From positions 1,636,363-1,700,362 of the forward strand of contig JAYKAV010003099.1 of NCBI GenBank assembly GCA_035582835.1: a stretch of 64,000 bases of DNA, given 5' to 3'. Positions 1 to 11,800 of the stretch are shown one piece after another (position 1 is the stretch's first letter; each line of letters starts with the position of its first letter). Source of the stretch: Phoebastria nigripes. Taxonomy: Eukaryota; Chordata; Aves; Procellariiformes; Diomedeidae. Under the pieces are notes generated by a model. It was given only the letters and a program-made list of their open reading frames with translations. It was not told the origin of the DNA and did no database searches. Position numbers and translations under genes: made by a program.

Positions 1-129
1 AAGACCTGTGGTCTCTTTTTATATCGTCTCGAATTAGCACTCTCACTCTCTCTTCCTTAGTGTAGACTGAAAGACAATGCACAAACTCTGTTCATTTGGG
101 CTCCCACACAAGCATGGTTTCACACTTAC

Positions 130-237
130 TAGAACTGGATCGATACGGGTTTGTGTCCGGAACATTCTTGGGAAGCGTAAGGGCTTGAATGGTTTTATTG
201 TAGTCCAGTTTCCTCTCATTCACCTTACTGTCCCCAG
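130..237 (-). CDS. INPP5E: INPP5E last exon inside the window
   Basis: Encodes [20 protein letters not shown] then [12 protein letters not shown]; ends with one base before GTAAGT. Bases 1-129 are intron, and the remaining catalytic exons lie off the left edge. Confidence 0.93.
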
Positions 238-3200
238 CTGAAAGACAGAAATCCCATTACTGCCAACAATGCATCATTTTCATTCAATTACCATTTTTGG
301 TTATAACAGGAGCTTCCAAAGGACATCAGACATTTTCCACATGTAAAATGCAACACACTGACCCAGGNAGCATACAGACTGAAAAATACTGACAGGAAGT
401 GTGGAAAAAGGGATACAATTGTGCGGAGTTCATTTCTGTTTTTCTAAACACAGTTCTTTTGTAAATTTGCTACCAAAAATCCTCCTCTCTTACTGTTCTC
501 AGCTCAGCAATCCTGAGCTTTGACTTCAGTCTGTCCTGCTCCTCTATCCTCCTGCAGCCTTTTTACCTTTGTAAAGCAACCCCCCTCCTCCCTCAATCAG
601 GAGGCTTCTAACAAGATTGTAAATGTCTCACATGTGAAGTGGGAGGTGATGAAGAGAAAGGAGGTCCCAAAAAATGTGAAGCAGATTCCCAGAGCTCCCT
701 TGGTTTTGATCTGAGATACAATTCGAGTTGTCACCGTGGCATACTCCACTTCTGGAAGGAGAAAAAGAAGCTGCTTTTACTGAAAAGCCTCTAGAGACAG
801 CAAGCAGGAAAGTTAGGTGAGGGACAGCCCTGGAGAAAAGGACAAGACACCCGACGGCAGCAGTCCTTTCACCTCCCCACTCTCCAGCTGTTACTGGACC
901 ACACACCTGAGCAGAACCAGATCAGGTCCCTCCGAATGAAGACCGACATGTATAGCACCCCATGTGCAGCAGAGTAGAGCATGACGTAGTGGGGGCCTAG
1001 CGTCTCTTGCAGGCGGATCTCCCACTCTCTTCTGCAGGAAAGAACAACAGCTGCATCACAAGGACAGTACAAGAGAGAATAACCAGGAAAGGAAATTAGC
1101 ATTGTGAAAACAGAGCAATCCCTCTGATAAAGAACGTCAAGTAAGCGTAAGCAAAACCTCCACTGCCACAGCGATGCTGCAGTGAAGGCTGGTCAGTTTG
1201 ACACGTAACTCCACATGTGCTACGTGGCANGCTTTGCATGTTGGTGAGAGAATATTACTGCCACTGCACCAAGCAGCTTGCAAATCTGAGAAAAAGAGAG
1301 TCCCACTGGGAAGATACCCTGAAAAAAGCAGAGTCTGACATGAGGCTTCAACCTGCTCTTCTAGGGTTGGTCAATCTCAGACAGACTAGAAGTTTGCAGC
1401 TATTCACTACTAATGAGCACTTGGCTGCTAATGCTAACAGCCAGCCCGCGAGCTAGCTCACAGCCAGCTCCGATCTATGGTAAGATGCCCACAGAAATCA
1501 GACAGGAGTTTTGCTATTTGCTGCCCTGACAACAGGATCAAGTTCTGTATTTACAGATTTTTGTGACATTTTCCTCTAAAACCCATTTCCCCTGGTGCTC
1601 ATGCAATGGAATTCAGAGTCTTATTAAATGGGTTTTTTATTGAAAATATTAAGAATATGATGGAGACTATTTCCAGACTAATTAAAACCAAAGTAATTAG
1701 TTAACAATAAAAGAGGATGGTTCATTACATTGTTTTTGCTACCTGTCTGGACAGCCTTCTTGAACCCCAATGACATACATGTCCTGGGCATAGTCAGGAT
1801 CTGTTGGTAATAAGAAGTCACTCAGATTCACTGGAAGTTCCTAGCATTAAAAAAAAAAAAAAAGAAAAAAAAAAGATAAAATAGCAAAATTAGTTATGCA
1901 AAGATTTACTAGAAAAGTACAGGAAAAGTCCAAGCTACGCTGCAAGTTCCACAGCATATGCAAACAATTTAGGCTTCAAAAAATAGGTTAAGTGATAATA
2001 CTAAAAATTCTCCTTCCCAAAGGCAGACTTCAACCGCTGTCGCTCCAGCAGTAACCAAGATTCCACAGTTCAGCCATGTGGGCCAGTAATGTGAGGTTTC
2101 TAATTTCCTGTGATGCTTACTTTTTACCAAGCTCATAGGCTATTTACTGAACACCCCAGGGGTTGCTTGTGTTCTTCCAAGCATAGCTTCTCAGATACCT
2201 GGTAGAATCAATCTTGAACTCCTAGGCTACATAAAGATGTAGGCAGGAGGCTGTGTTATCANAGATGTTCTCATCATAAGCACTAAATCATCAGTCATCT
2301 TCATATGACCCTAATTGCAACGGAGCATAAAGGAGCTGCCACAAAAAGCCAGAGCAGCACTAGCAAGCTCACTGTTTTCATACCTAGTAGCTGAGGAACC
2401 CCGTTACAATGACTCTCTCACTAAGATGAACATGCACGAGAGGGCCTTGTAATTTGATAAAGACGATGAACTCAGGTTGACGAGGAACATAGTCATGAAC
2501 AGAAAAAAAACATCCCACCAGTCCTTGCAGTTTACCACTGCCAAAAGACCTGTGGAGACTTATGTGCGCATACCTTCTGACCCTGCATGTTCCAGGTGGC
2601 CACAAAAATTCCAATATTCCGATCTGGAAAATATTTGCTAAGTTCTTCTGCTCCCAGTAAGGCACCATTCGCCAGAAGGCTGCCTTCCAAATAGCTTCTG
2701 TGAACAGAAGACCCATAAAAGAGCATCTAAGGAAACGGCATGACAGTTAGAATAATGATCTGTAATGCTTGAATCTTGAGTTAATCAAGAACATANCTTT
2801 AGCTCAAGAAAATGGCATTTAGTATTTATATATTGTTCTGGTTGCCTAAAGTTCCTTATAAAGTTCCAACCCTTATAGAGCGTTCATGGATCATATGCAA
2901 GAAAACAAAACTACTGTCATAAACCAGCCTTTTCAAAGCCAGGACACGAGTATGATGGTGAGACTGATGCTGCACAGGTTCTGTGATGAGAAGACTTAAA
3001 CCATCCAAAATCTTCAATCCGCCTAGTACTTACTGCAGATACAAAATGAAGAGATTGGTTTGATATTTGAGTATCTTGAAGCAGCTCAGTTTACTTAAAA
3101 CATGAAAATAGCTCCACCATTCCCAATGTTCTGGCACCAAGTTGCTCCTAATCAAGGATTCAGACTCACATTCTTCCTTCAATTCAGCTCGTCAAATTAG

Positions 3201-5348
3201 CTTTCAAGTAAACGATTTATTGAGTCCGAGGTCTAAAAGAATATCACATTCGAAAAGGATAGATCTGCCCCACACCGCCTGCCTCTCCAAAGAACACGCT
3301 GCTTACAAAAGCAAGGGGTATTGGCAAAAGGACTGCAAGTTGAATAAGCATTTTTAATCTTGCTTAAGCTCTGCAAATAATGGTAACAGTGCCCGGCTGC
3401 TCACCTGACTCCAACAGCTTTGCAGAGGGAAGTGAAAGCCCCTCATGGCAAACAAGTAACAGTCTATCTTTGGGGCTTTTCTACCAGTTAGTAACGCCTT
3501 AATTTATGTCTCAGAATTATTTTCCCCTGTATCACTGACTCCCACTCTTTGGATCAATGATCAGATTTATCCCTCGAGGTCTTGCAGACTGTTGTGTATC
3601 TGTAACATACAACCTTTAGCTGAGTACTTGGTATCCTTTACCTTTTAACATGTTTCCTGACCTGCAGTATTATCAATAATACTCATTGCAGTGTTTGTGC
3701 TGTGCACTGGCAGGTCTTCATAAATAGACAGTCTGCAGCCAACACAAGAAGAGGATTCGATACGCTAACAAGCAGATTAATATACCCACCTCAGTTCACT
3801 CCTATCAATAATCTAAACTTAACTAAGAACGAAGACAAATGAGCAACCAGAGCAAGAGGTCAGGGCCGCACTAGGAGAAAGTGCAGAGATCTGAGTGGAA
3901 TCACACTCTTCCTCAAGAGATTCCTGGAAAAGCTGGGGCAGAGGAGCTCCTGTGGGACACTGAAGCAGTTCACAGTACATGATTTGATCCTGCCAGAAGC
4001 CAAAGAAGCTCAACATCTGCAGAGGACACTCAGCACCTTACAGGATTGTGACAGTACTGTATGTACTACATGACAGCTTCAAGCTAAAATATTTGGGTTT
4101 TTTTCCTACCGTTTAACGTTTCTGTTCAAGCCCAATGTACTTTTAGATTTAAAAAAAAAAAAAAGTTTTTCCCAACTGTTAGCATGCGCAGCTACTGTTT
4201 CTTAATTTTCAAAACAGATTACTTAAATATTACAAGCAAGCTGACAGCAAATCAAACTCGTATTTATGAAAAACAATACCCAGCTGAAAGGAGCAAATAC
4301 AGAGTATTTGTACTAATCTCTTCATCTTCAAACTGTTTCCAGTCTCCACAGCAGGTTAAACACCACACAACAACTTTCGTGCTTTACTGATCGGTCTGAA
4401 GTTGCCTGCCGCTGCCCAGCAGGATTCTGCAGGACAGCTGGCTCCCTGCTAACACACCCTAAACTGCGCCACGAGAAGCTGGGGGACATACCTGCTTCGA
4501 ACATCCTTGGAGCGAATGGGAGTGAGCAGGCTGAATGTAGATTTCATGGAGTCTGTGGAGCAGTTATCATAGACCATCCCGTTGCCATGTAGCCTGGTAT
4601 CGCTCAAGCTGCTGCTTACCCTCCCAAACTTGTGCTGAGAATAATGTCGGTAATCCATGCAGTCTGAGTCAATCCTATTAGCTGTCCTCAGTGTGAGAGA
4701 GGCCACATTGAGCTCCATGGGTGGCAGAGGTCGAGCCGGCATTATTTGGGACAGCCGGGGTTTGCCACCTGCAAACGCCTTCCCCCGCAGAAGCCCACCA
4801 AAGGCACTGGAGATCTCGGAGGCTCGTTTCCCCAGGTCGGAGGTGCCTCCTCTGCTCTTCCCCATGGGACTGGCTTCTGAGGCGTCTGGTGAACTGTGCA
4901 AGGAATTCTGCTGGCAGCACTGATGGCAGGGGCTTGCCCTACCCCTGACGGGAGAGCTGAAGGACGCTTCCTGCAGAGAACCGTTTGAGGAACTTGTCTC
5001 ATTGGGATCAGTCAGACTTTCCTGACTCGTTCTAAACCGCCTCCACCTCCTCCAGCTTTTCTCATCCAGAGATGCAGCACGCTCCAGCCGGGGTTTCCGA
5101 GGAGGCCTTGGAGTGACCGATTTAATTTTCGTATTAGCTTTGAGTTCATCTGGTAGAAGCTTTAAGGTTTCATTTAAAGAGGTGCCTACACTTGGAGGAT
5201 CTTCAAAGGTAAGCACCCCATTGCCACCAGCCTCCTTCTTTGCTGCTTTGCCAGCTTTTTTAGCGTGCAGGTCCTGTACTGCTCCACCCTCCATGCTCTG
5301 AGTAACATATGCCCCTGAGTGCTGTGGAAATCCATTTGGAGTACTCAT
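130..5348 (-). CDS. INPP5E: INPP5E, phosphatidylinositol polyphosphate 5-phosphatase (3' end outside the window)
   Basis: This gene encodes the ciliary 5-phosphatase that hydrolyses the 5-phosphate of PI(4,5)P2 and PI(3,4,5)P3; in humans it is mutated in Joubert syndrome. Six coding exons are present: 4492-5348, 2574-2697, 1743-1840, 907-1031, 632-751 and 130-237. They give 477 codons plus one base; human INPP5E has 644 residues. The N-terminal part is disordered and basic ([16 protein letters not shown]). The catalytic domain starts with WNMQGQ (motif I) and GVQEG, which holds the metal-binding Glu, followed by FLFITSHF. The GDFNFR and SDHRPV motifs and the C-terminal CaaX box lie beyond the left edge. 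The start is the in-frame ATG of MSTPNGF; an open frame continues upstream (MRNFSCG), so the true N terminus is uncertain. All junctions are GT-AG and in phase. Confidence 0.95.
632..751 (-). CDS. INPP5E: INPP5E exon, phosphatase core
   Basis: Encodes [20 protein letters not shown], then [16 protein letters not shown], the conserved strand that leads to the SHF motif. Ends with a single T before donor GTGAGA. Confidence 0.95.
907..1031 (-). CDS. INPP5E: INPP5E exon, phosphatase core
   Basis: Encodes [20 protein letters not shown] followed by [19 protein letters not shown], nearly identical to human. Donor GTGTGT, acceptor CTGCAG. Confidence 0.95.
1743..1840 (-). CDS. INPP5E: INPP5E exon with GVQEG motif
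   Basis: Residues 328-359, [12 protein letters not shown] then [12 protein letters not shown]. The Glu of VQE is a metal ligand in this family. A long T-run precedes the acceptor on the coding strand. Confidence 0.93.
2574..2697 (-). CDS. INPP5E: INPP5E exon, start of phosphatase domain
   Basis: Residues 286-327, [15 protein letters not shown] through [11 protein letters not shown]. It contains the first 5-phosphatase motif with the catalytic-site Asn. Acceptor TTCACAG, donor GTATGC; ends in phase 0. Confidence 0.95.
4492..5348 (-). CDS. INPP5E: INPP5E first recognised coding exon
   Basis: Codes for residues 1-285 and ends after two bases of an Arg codon ([11 protein letters not shown], donor GTATGT). 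It is Ser/Pro/Arg-rich and low in complexity. The best conserved blocks are [18 protein letters not shown] and the [15 protein letters not shown] end. The 5' limit is uncertain because no convincing acceptor precedes the ATG. Confidence 0.9.
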
Positions 5349-6199
5349 TCTCCCCCAGGTACCAGCTATGGACACTGCTCCACACGAAAAGTTCCTCACA
5401 GCATAGTTTCCTTCCCTTGCTTACCCCGTAGGTTCACAGGGCTTTAACCAAGCCAGAAGGACATGGAAATTGAAGACAGCTCAGTCTTTAGTTGAGAATG
5501 AAGGGCAGACGTATGCATAGGCAGATGCATTGTCTGCAAAATTTCAAGAGGTGGAATACCTGGATTTCCCCAAGAGAAACATGTAAGAATGAAAAGTTAT
5601 TGAGCTGCGAACTCTGCTCCTTAATCAGAAAGCAAGCTCCTCACAGGACCTCCCTCTAGAACAATTCAAACCTTAACGTGACCTTGTTAGAAAACCAATG
5701 TTATTTTCCTTTTTTTTTTTTTTTCCCCAAAAGCAGAGCAGTGAACTGACTTCCTCGCTGCTGTAGGCATCACGGCTGCATACAGACTTCTTTAAGACAA
5801 GGTTGTGTATACTGTTAGCATGAAAGGAAATTAAAACTGCACGTAAATCACAGCTTGTCCTCCTTGCTGTACAGTGAGTCACCAGTACAACCAGCCTCCA
5901 GGCTGGCCACAGCACTCGGTGCCAGAGGCCAGGAAATTTCCAGTGATCTCAGCTTCTACCGTGATCTCGCAGCAGGGAGAGCGCTGCCACCTTTTCTCGC
6001 TTTGCGCCAACCCCCGGCCACTGCCGCTGAAACTGAGAAAATATCTGAGGAGTAGTTTTAAGGATACGGAATCAGGGTTCAAGGCAAACTCCTACTGGGG
6101 GGGGGAAGCACCTCGTTATTCTACAGTTATTGCAAACCAAGCTTCCCACCTGCAGTGGTGCACTCCGTAGCTCTATACTGGAAACGCAAAATCCTGTTA

Positions 6200-6824
6200 A
6201 AGCACACCAGAACGCTGTTTTTGTACCCGAGGTGAAGCCGCCCGCTTTCTCCCCTGACCAGACAGGAGGGATAGCTTCGCCAGCTCCTCACGCCGCGCTT
6301 TCTCACCGACCCGCTTCGCCATGACGACCGCAGCCCTGACAGCGGCCGCAGGCGAGGAGAGGANGGACGAGACCCCCCACGGCCGCGGGCACCGGCGGCC
6401 CCGGAGACACCACCCACGAGCCGCCCCCCGCGGACGCGGCACGGACACACTCACCGCTGAGAGACCACCGACCTCCGGGCCCGCGGGGCCCGCTGCCGCC
6501 CCGGCGGAGGCCGGCTCCGCTGCGCCGGCCTCGGCGGTACTTCACCCGCCGCTGCGGGCGGGACGCGGCCCGGGCCCCGCCGGCTCCCCACGGGCGCGGC
6601 CGCAGCCACCCTTCCCCACAGGGCCGCAGAGGCAGGGCTGGCGGCTGCGGGGCCCGGCGGGCGGGCAGGCCGAGCGGGCGGCGGTGGAGGCCGCCCCAGC
6701 CCCGCTGCGCGCCCGCGGCCCGGCCGTAGCAACGGCGGCGACGCTGGGCTCGCCCCGCGGACAGCGGCAGCGCCCCCTGGCGGCCGGAGGAGCGCGCCGC
6801 CAGCCCCCGCCCTGGCGGGGGCGA
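6200..6824. promoter_or_regulatory. INPP5E: CpG island, probable INPP5E promoter
   Basis: GC- and CpG-dense stretch flanked by AT-rich sequence, upstream of the first recognised INPP5E coding exon and beyond the SEC16A 3' end. A strong donor (GTGAGAAA) sits after base 6307 on the minus strand and could end a first exon. Long open frames on both strands here follow from GC content and are not called as genes. Confidence 0.7.
6768..6786 (-). promoter_or_regulatory. CTCF-like motif between INPP5E and SEC16A
   Basis: The 19 bases contain AGCGCCCCCTGGCGGCC, matching the reverse complement of the vertebrate CTCF core (CCACCAGGGGGCGC type) with one core difference and flank matches. It lies at the upstream edge of the INPP5E CpG island. 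Binding is inferred only from the motif. Confidence 0.55.
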
Positions 6825-6842
6825 TAAATAAATAAATAAATG
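6821..6842. repeat. (ATAA)n microsatellite
   Basis: About five ATAA units directly at the edge of the CpG island. Short simple repeat. Confidence 0.8.
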
Positions 6843-7149
6843 GTATAAAATCCATTCTCCATTAAGGCGGCATTTAAATAAGCAGTTTAAAGCAAAGCAT
6901 TTTACACTTCAAAAAAATTAAAGGTTGCATATGTTAAGTCTACCGCTTTAATTCTGAACATTTCAATGAAGATGCTTATGCACAACCCCGAGGCTGAAGC
7001 TGGTTCCAGTACAGAACAGCCCCTGGTCAGAGGCAGCGCTCGCTGGCTCCCTGTCTAAACAGATTATTTCTAAACATACAGGAGAGGTTCCTTCACCCAG
7101 CTTGCTAAAGCAATAACCACAAGAAGAAGTAAAATGTGAAAGTGCTCCA

Positions 7150-8801
7150 GAGCGCAAAATATTTTATTTAAGAATTTACAGTGTCAAATCTTACACTTAG
7201 GAAAGATAGCTGCTCCCAGCTCAAAGGAAGCCTTCTTGAATTAAGTTGTTTGGCAGTCTCTACTGAAAGGAGAAAATAATCAGCAGCCTGGCTGAACTAG
7301 AGGAAAGCCAAGTGTCTGACTAGGTTTCAATTATAGAAAAGTAAACCACACCGACTGCTGCTGACCATGTCTGGAATTGAGTATGGACCATTATGCAAAG
7401 GTTTCTAATCCCCCAAACAGCATTTTACTTAGGCTACATACAAACCTTTTAGGACATACGTAAGGCTATTGAGATCTCAGAAAGGTGGTGTTATTCAGGA
7501 GAGAGGAAACAACCAAAAAACCAAAAAAAAAAAAACCCCAAACACACACACAAAAAAACCAAAACAAAACAAAACAACCAAAAAAACCCCCAACAATCGG
7601 GGACCAACGCTGGCAAATTCACATTCACATTATTTCTACTCATGGGCAGAAATTCAAGTAAAATCAAATAGTTTGGTGGCAAGTTCTAAATAAAAAATGG
7701 CCTAATGATTTAATAAATATTTAAAGTTTATTTCTCTCTTTGCAGATAATTCAGATTCTTCAGTGAATATGAATGTTGCATATCATGGTTTTCAAGATTT
7801 CCTATATTGAACCTAAAGATTTTAAAGTCCATCAGTAGAGGTCTAATCCGTCTACTTTTAGTATGTTTGAAATTCAGCTGTTAGCTATTTAAGACTTGGT
7901 TATTTTAGTAATGAAAATTCAAGAACAGAGTATTATGCTGATTCTGGCACTCAACAGGAAAAAACTTAAACAACTTCCAAGCTGTTACCACCTTAATTGT
8001 ACAGTGCCAGCAGTTTGAGAGAAAGCAAGTAACCGTATTGCACTTAAAAGAACACTCACTCGTCAAATAGTACAGCGTTGGCTATTATACAGAGAGCTTC
8101 TTTCAGACTATACAATTTGCTTTACAAGTAGTCTAAACCACAAACTACATACATACTAGGTAAGATCCCAATCAAATTAGTATTAGATTACAGTCACAGT
8201 TTTCATTCAATATAGGTCAATTTATTTGGATGAGCTGTGGCCCCCTCCCCCCTTCAAAAACCAAACCAGCATGAGGCATTTCCCAGACGAACATCTCCGA
8301 TTTCATACACTGACAAACCAAGTCCTGTTTGATAAGCATTACAATTGTGCATGGTCCTCTTAAGGCCACAGAGTGTTATGTTACAATGTGGACATGTTTT
8401 TCCCCCGCTGGGAGGAGAGCATCCTTCAGAAATTAAGGAATCCCTGAAACTATGTCTTCCAAGGTCACACTAGTAGGTTTAAAATAAACTTAAGGAATAA
8501 ATTGCCTATGCAATTTACAAATAGTTTTTGTAACAGACAGCAACTATTTCCTCCCTTGTGTCTATTCTTTATCACAGCAAAGCTATTTCTAGCCAGGTTT
8601 TTTAAAAGGAAAAGTTACATATATTTCATGTTTGGTAATGATTTGTGTAGATGAGGTGCAAGTAGGGAGACCCATGAAAAAATCACCCATCATTAAATTT
8701 CTGTCATGTCAACTGCGGCTAGTACTATGTGCCGTAAGATTGACTAGTTCTTTGTATACTCAGAACACGNGTGAGAATTCCAAATACAAAGCCACTGTAT
8801 T
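7150..8801 (-). other. SEC16A: SEC16A 3' UTR (inferred extent)
   Basis: AT-rich, gene-free sequence between the SEC16A stop and the distal AATAAA. It contains an A/C-rich low-complexity tract at about 7506-7590 (runs of A broken by C and CA repeats). The end point is inferred from the poly(A) hexamer. Confidence 0.5.
7163..7168 (-). terminator. SEC16A: Candidate poly(A) signal of SEC16A (most distal)
   Basis: AATAAA on the minus strand about 1.63 kb past the SEC16A stop and before the INPP5E CpG island. Further AATAAA hexamers in the same 3' UTR lie at 7727-7732 and 8221-8226, so shorter 3' ends are possible. Confidence 0.5.
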
Positions 8802-8870
8802 CTACTTCAATGTTGGATACTTCCTCTGTCCAATTCTTCCCAGCCTTGAACTTCCAGTGGCTGCAGGAGC
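8802..8870 (-). CDS. SEC16A: SEC16A exon 32 (last, with stop)
   Basis: Residues 2456-2477, [19 protein letters not shown] then TLK and TAG. The RLGRIGQRK end is shared with human SEC16A. Confidence 0.93.
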   Translation of the reverse strand, partial: APAATGSSRLGRIGQRKYPTLK

Positions 8871-11800
8871 CTGAAAAAGGAGAACAGGAATAAAAAAAAT
8901 GTTCTGTAAAAGTGTCATACTGAAGACAAAATACAAAAAGTTGGCAATAAAGTTTTGAACACAAACCTGTTAACTTAAACAGGTGCTAGACTGGCCTATG
9001 TGCACATTTAACATTCTACATGCAACAGTCCAGATTAAGCTAGTAAAACGTAAAATCAAAATGCATCCAAGATTAAGACTTGGCTTGCCAGGTGATGTTG
9101 ACTATCAAAGCTAAATCACACTTCAGAGGCACCAGATTTTCACAGCAGTACACATTTAAACAGTTTTCATCTTTGTGACTCTAACGAGGCAAGAGAAACT
9201 CATCCTGCAGTAGCAAGAGCCTTGTTCTATGTACAAGACTCGCTGTAATGCAGGTACCTGTGACAGTGAGATGGCTTCTTTTGTCACACAACCTTTTAAC
9301 CCTTCACACTTGCTTTGAGAACAGATGAAAAAGACTGCAGTGTAGCAGCTGCTCGTTCCATTACTTCATCTTGCAAAATTCCCAAATGCTACAAAGGCAG
9401 GGAAAGCCCAGAGGCTAACCAGGTGACAGACTGGATTATCTCACTGTAAGGATGAGCTGGGGGTGGGGAGTGGGGGAAGGAACACAAAGACTATGTTCAA
9501 ATGGCACCTGGGAGAAGAAAAGGCGGAATTCGTACTGATATTTAAGGCCACACCAATGTACTTAAAGGTAGGTGTGGCCTGCGGTCACTTAAAACAAGAA
9601 GGTTCAGCATGACTATGATTTACTCGAGCAACATTTCACCACTTGGTTTAACAGTCAGGGCTAACAAGTCTATGGTTTTGTTCAAAATAAAGATGAGGCC
9701 TTTACTCACTTGTGCAAATTGAGAAGGATTGTAGAATGGTACTGTTCCTGCTGAAGGTCCCCCCGAAGGTGGCACAGTGGCAGGCTAGAAAGTAGACAAT
9801 ACTGAAGTTACAGAACTGCAGAGCTTCACTGCCTCTCAAATGTGGATTGCTTAGTCATACAGAGAAAACATTCACTGTAATAATGCCAACAATATGGACA
9901 GCGCAGCATATTGTAACAACTGCAAAAAGTGCTGGTACAGTTTGCATCCATATCTTTAATATTACTTGCTTAATGTAGGAATTGGCAAAACAATGTCACA
10001 TGCATAAACTGTAAATAGCTCTGAAAATCCAAAGCATGCAAAACCAAAACAAGACACCGGTGCGACTTCACTGGATTAGTACCTTCTGCTTTTGTTAGTA
10101 GACCTTAGGACTTGCCCCAAAATAAACATTCTACATCGAGTTTTGCTTTACTAAGAAATATCAGAAAGAGTTTGTCACCCCTTTATGGTGACCCCACAGT
10201 ACTGGAACTTACAGCAGAGATGAAGCATTCCTTTAATTCCTACAGGGGCTTTTGCAGGTGAAACAGGCAACAGTATTATTACCGATTTGAGACTGGCACC
10301 AGCAGAATGACAAGATTTTGCTTGTGTGAGTCTTTTTAGGAGGTTTTTTGGTGGGTTTTTTTTTGTTCGTTTGTTTAAAATCAACTGACGACTTTGGTAT
10401 CCCAGGAAAGAGCTGATCAAAATTATTAAGTGAATCTCTTAGGAACATGGACATAAACAAAAAGCATGCCTGGATTACATGCATTCTCATAAATACAAAA
10501 AACTCTGAAGACCCTGTTTGAGTGTTAAAAGGAACACTACATCATTAGTCACTTTTAATGTTATTTCTGTGAAATGAGAAGAGGGGAAAATGATTAAAAG
10601 TAGCATTAGTAAGTATTTGAGCAAATGCAAAATAAAGAGGGGAAAAGTAAATAAGTTAACATAAATGTAGATGGCCAGCCACATGTACCTGATTAAAATG
10701 CTGGCTTACTTCACGTGATAATGAACTCATTGAACTAGAGCGCGAAAGCTACAAAACAGCAAGAACACACAAATACAAAAAAACACAAATAAAAAAGTCG
10801 TCATGCATGTCACTGCCCCAAGCTTTCAGTTGTTTTATTTAATTTTAAAAGTCTCACTGCCAAAGGTTAAACCAACTTCAAGTTAAAAAAAATGTAAAGC
10901 CAGAAGTTAGTTTAAATCAAAAGGACTTCTTAAAGCACAAAATTATGTAGATATAGAAAACATTTAGTAGGAACAAAGGTAATGTTACTCTGCCTGGCAC
11001 ATAGCAATCTATTCTCCTCTTTGTCTCTCGCACTTAATATTAGTGAAATTATACGCATGCATGGAGGCAAGAAGAGATCCTCAAACTGCTATTGACATTT
11101 TACTCTGAAAAAGGCTTGTAAAAGTCTACTCATACAGAAAAAGGAGATCACACTACAGAATGTAGGCCACTGANGTTTAACTTCTCATATAGACTTAGAG
11201 GTTTTTTCCTGTACAATTTTGGAGGCAGTCATATGATTCCATCTTGGCTAGTTATCAGCAACTGAATCAGTTACTTGTTGTTTTAGATGGCCGATATTAA
11301 GTCCACTACAAATTAGTGGTTAAAATATGCTGCACAGGTCAGTAGCTAACTACTTTGAATCAAGCCTTACCTCGCCTGATTGGGAGCCATCAGGATTAGA
11401 AACAGGAAGTCCAGATCCAGGAGGAAGGATTGCAGGGTTTAAATACTAAAGAAAAACAAGGCACTTTTGTTAATCTTCGTTACTATGATGCTATTTCACA
11501 TTTCTGCTATATTGATCCCACTGAAGCAAAACAACGTTACAATACATCAAGCCAGGTGAAACAAGCTACTTCCTATGTTGTGTTCTTGGTCCCTTTGGTT
11601 GCTTTTCACAGGTTTACCACTTCCACTTTCACTTGCATTTCCCTTCTCCAGTTTTTAACTAAAATGTAGGCATTACGTTTGTGTATAACAACAACATGCT
11701 TTGTACATACTGTGGCTATGAAACTACTGTTCTGAATCACGAGGGTTTTTTAATCAGAAGTTTGAATTATATATACAAGACATTCTAACCCACCTCTGGT

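Noticed and set aside
6321..6827. 168-codon plus-strand frame in the INPP5E CpG island
   Set aside because: Composition is Ala/Arg/Pro/Gly only, and open frames exist on both strands over the same bases. Typical of a CpG island.
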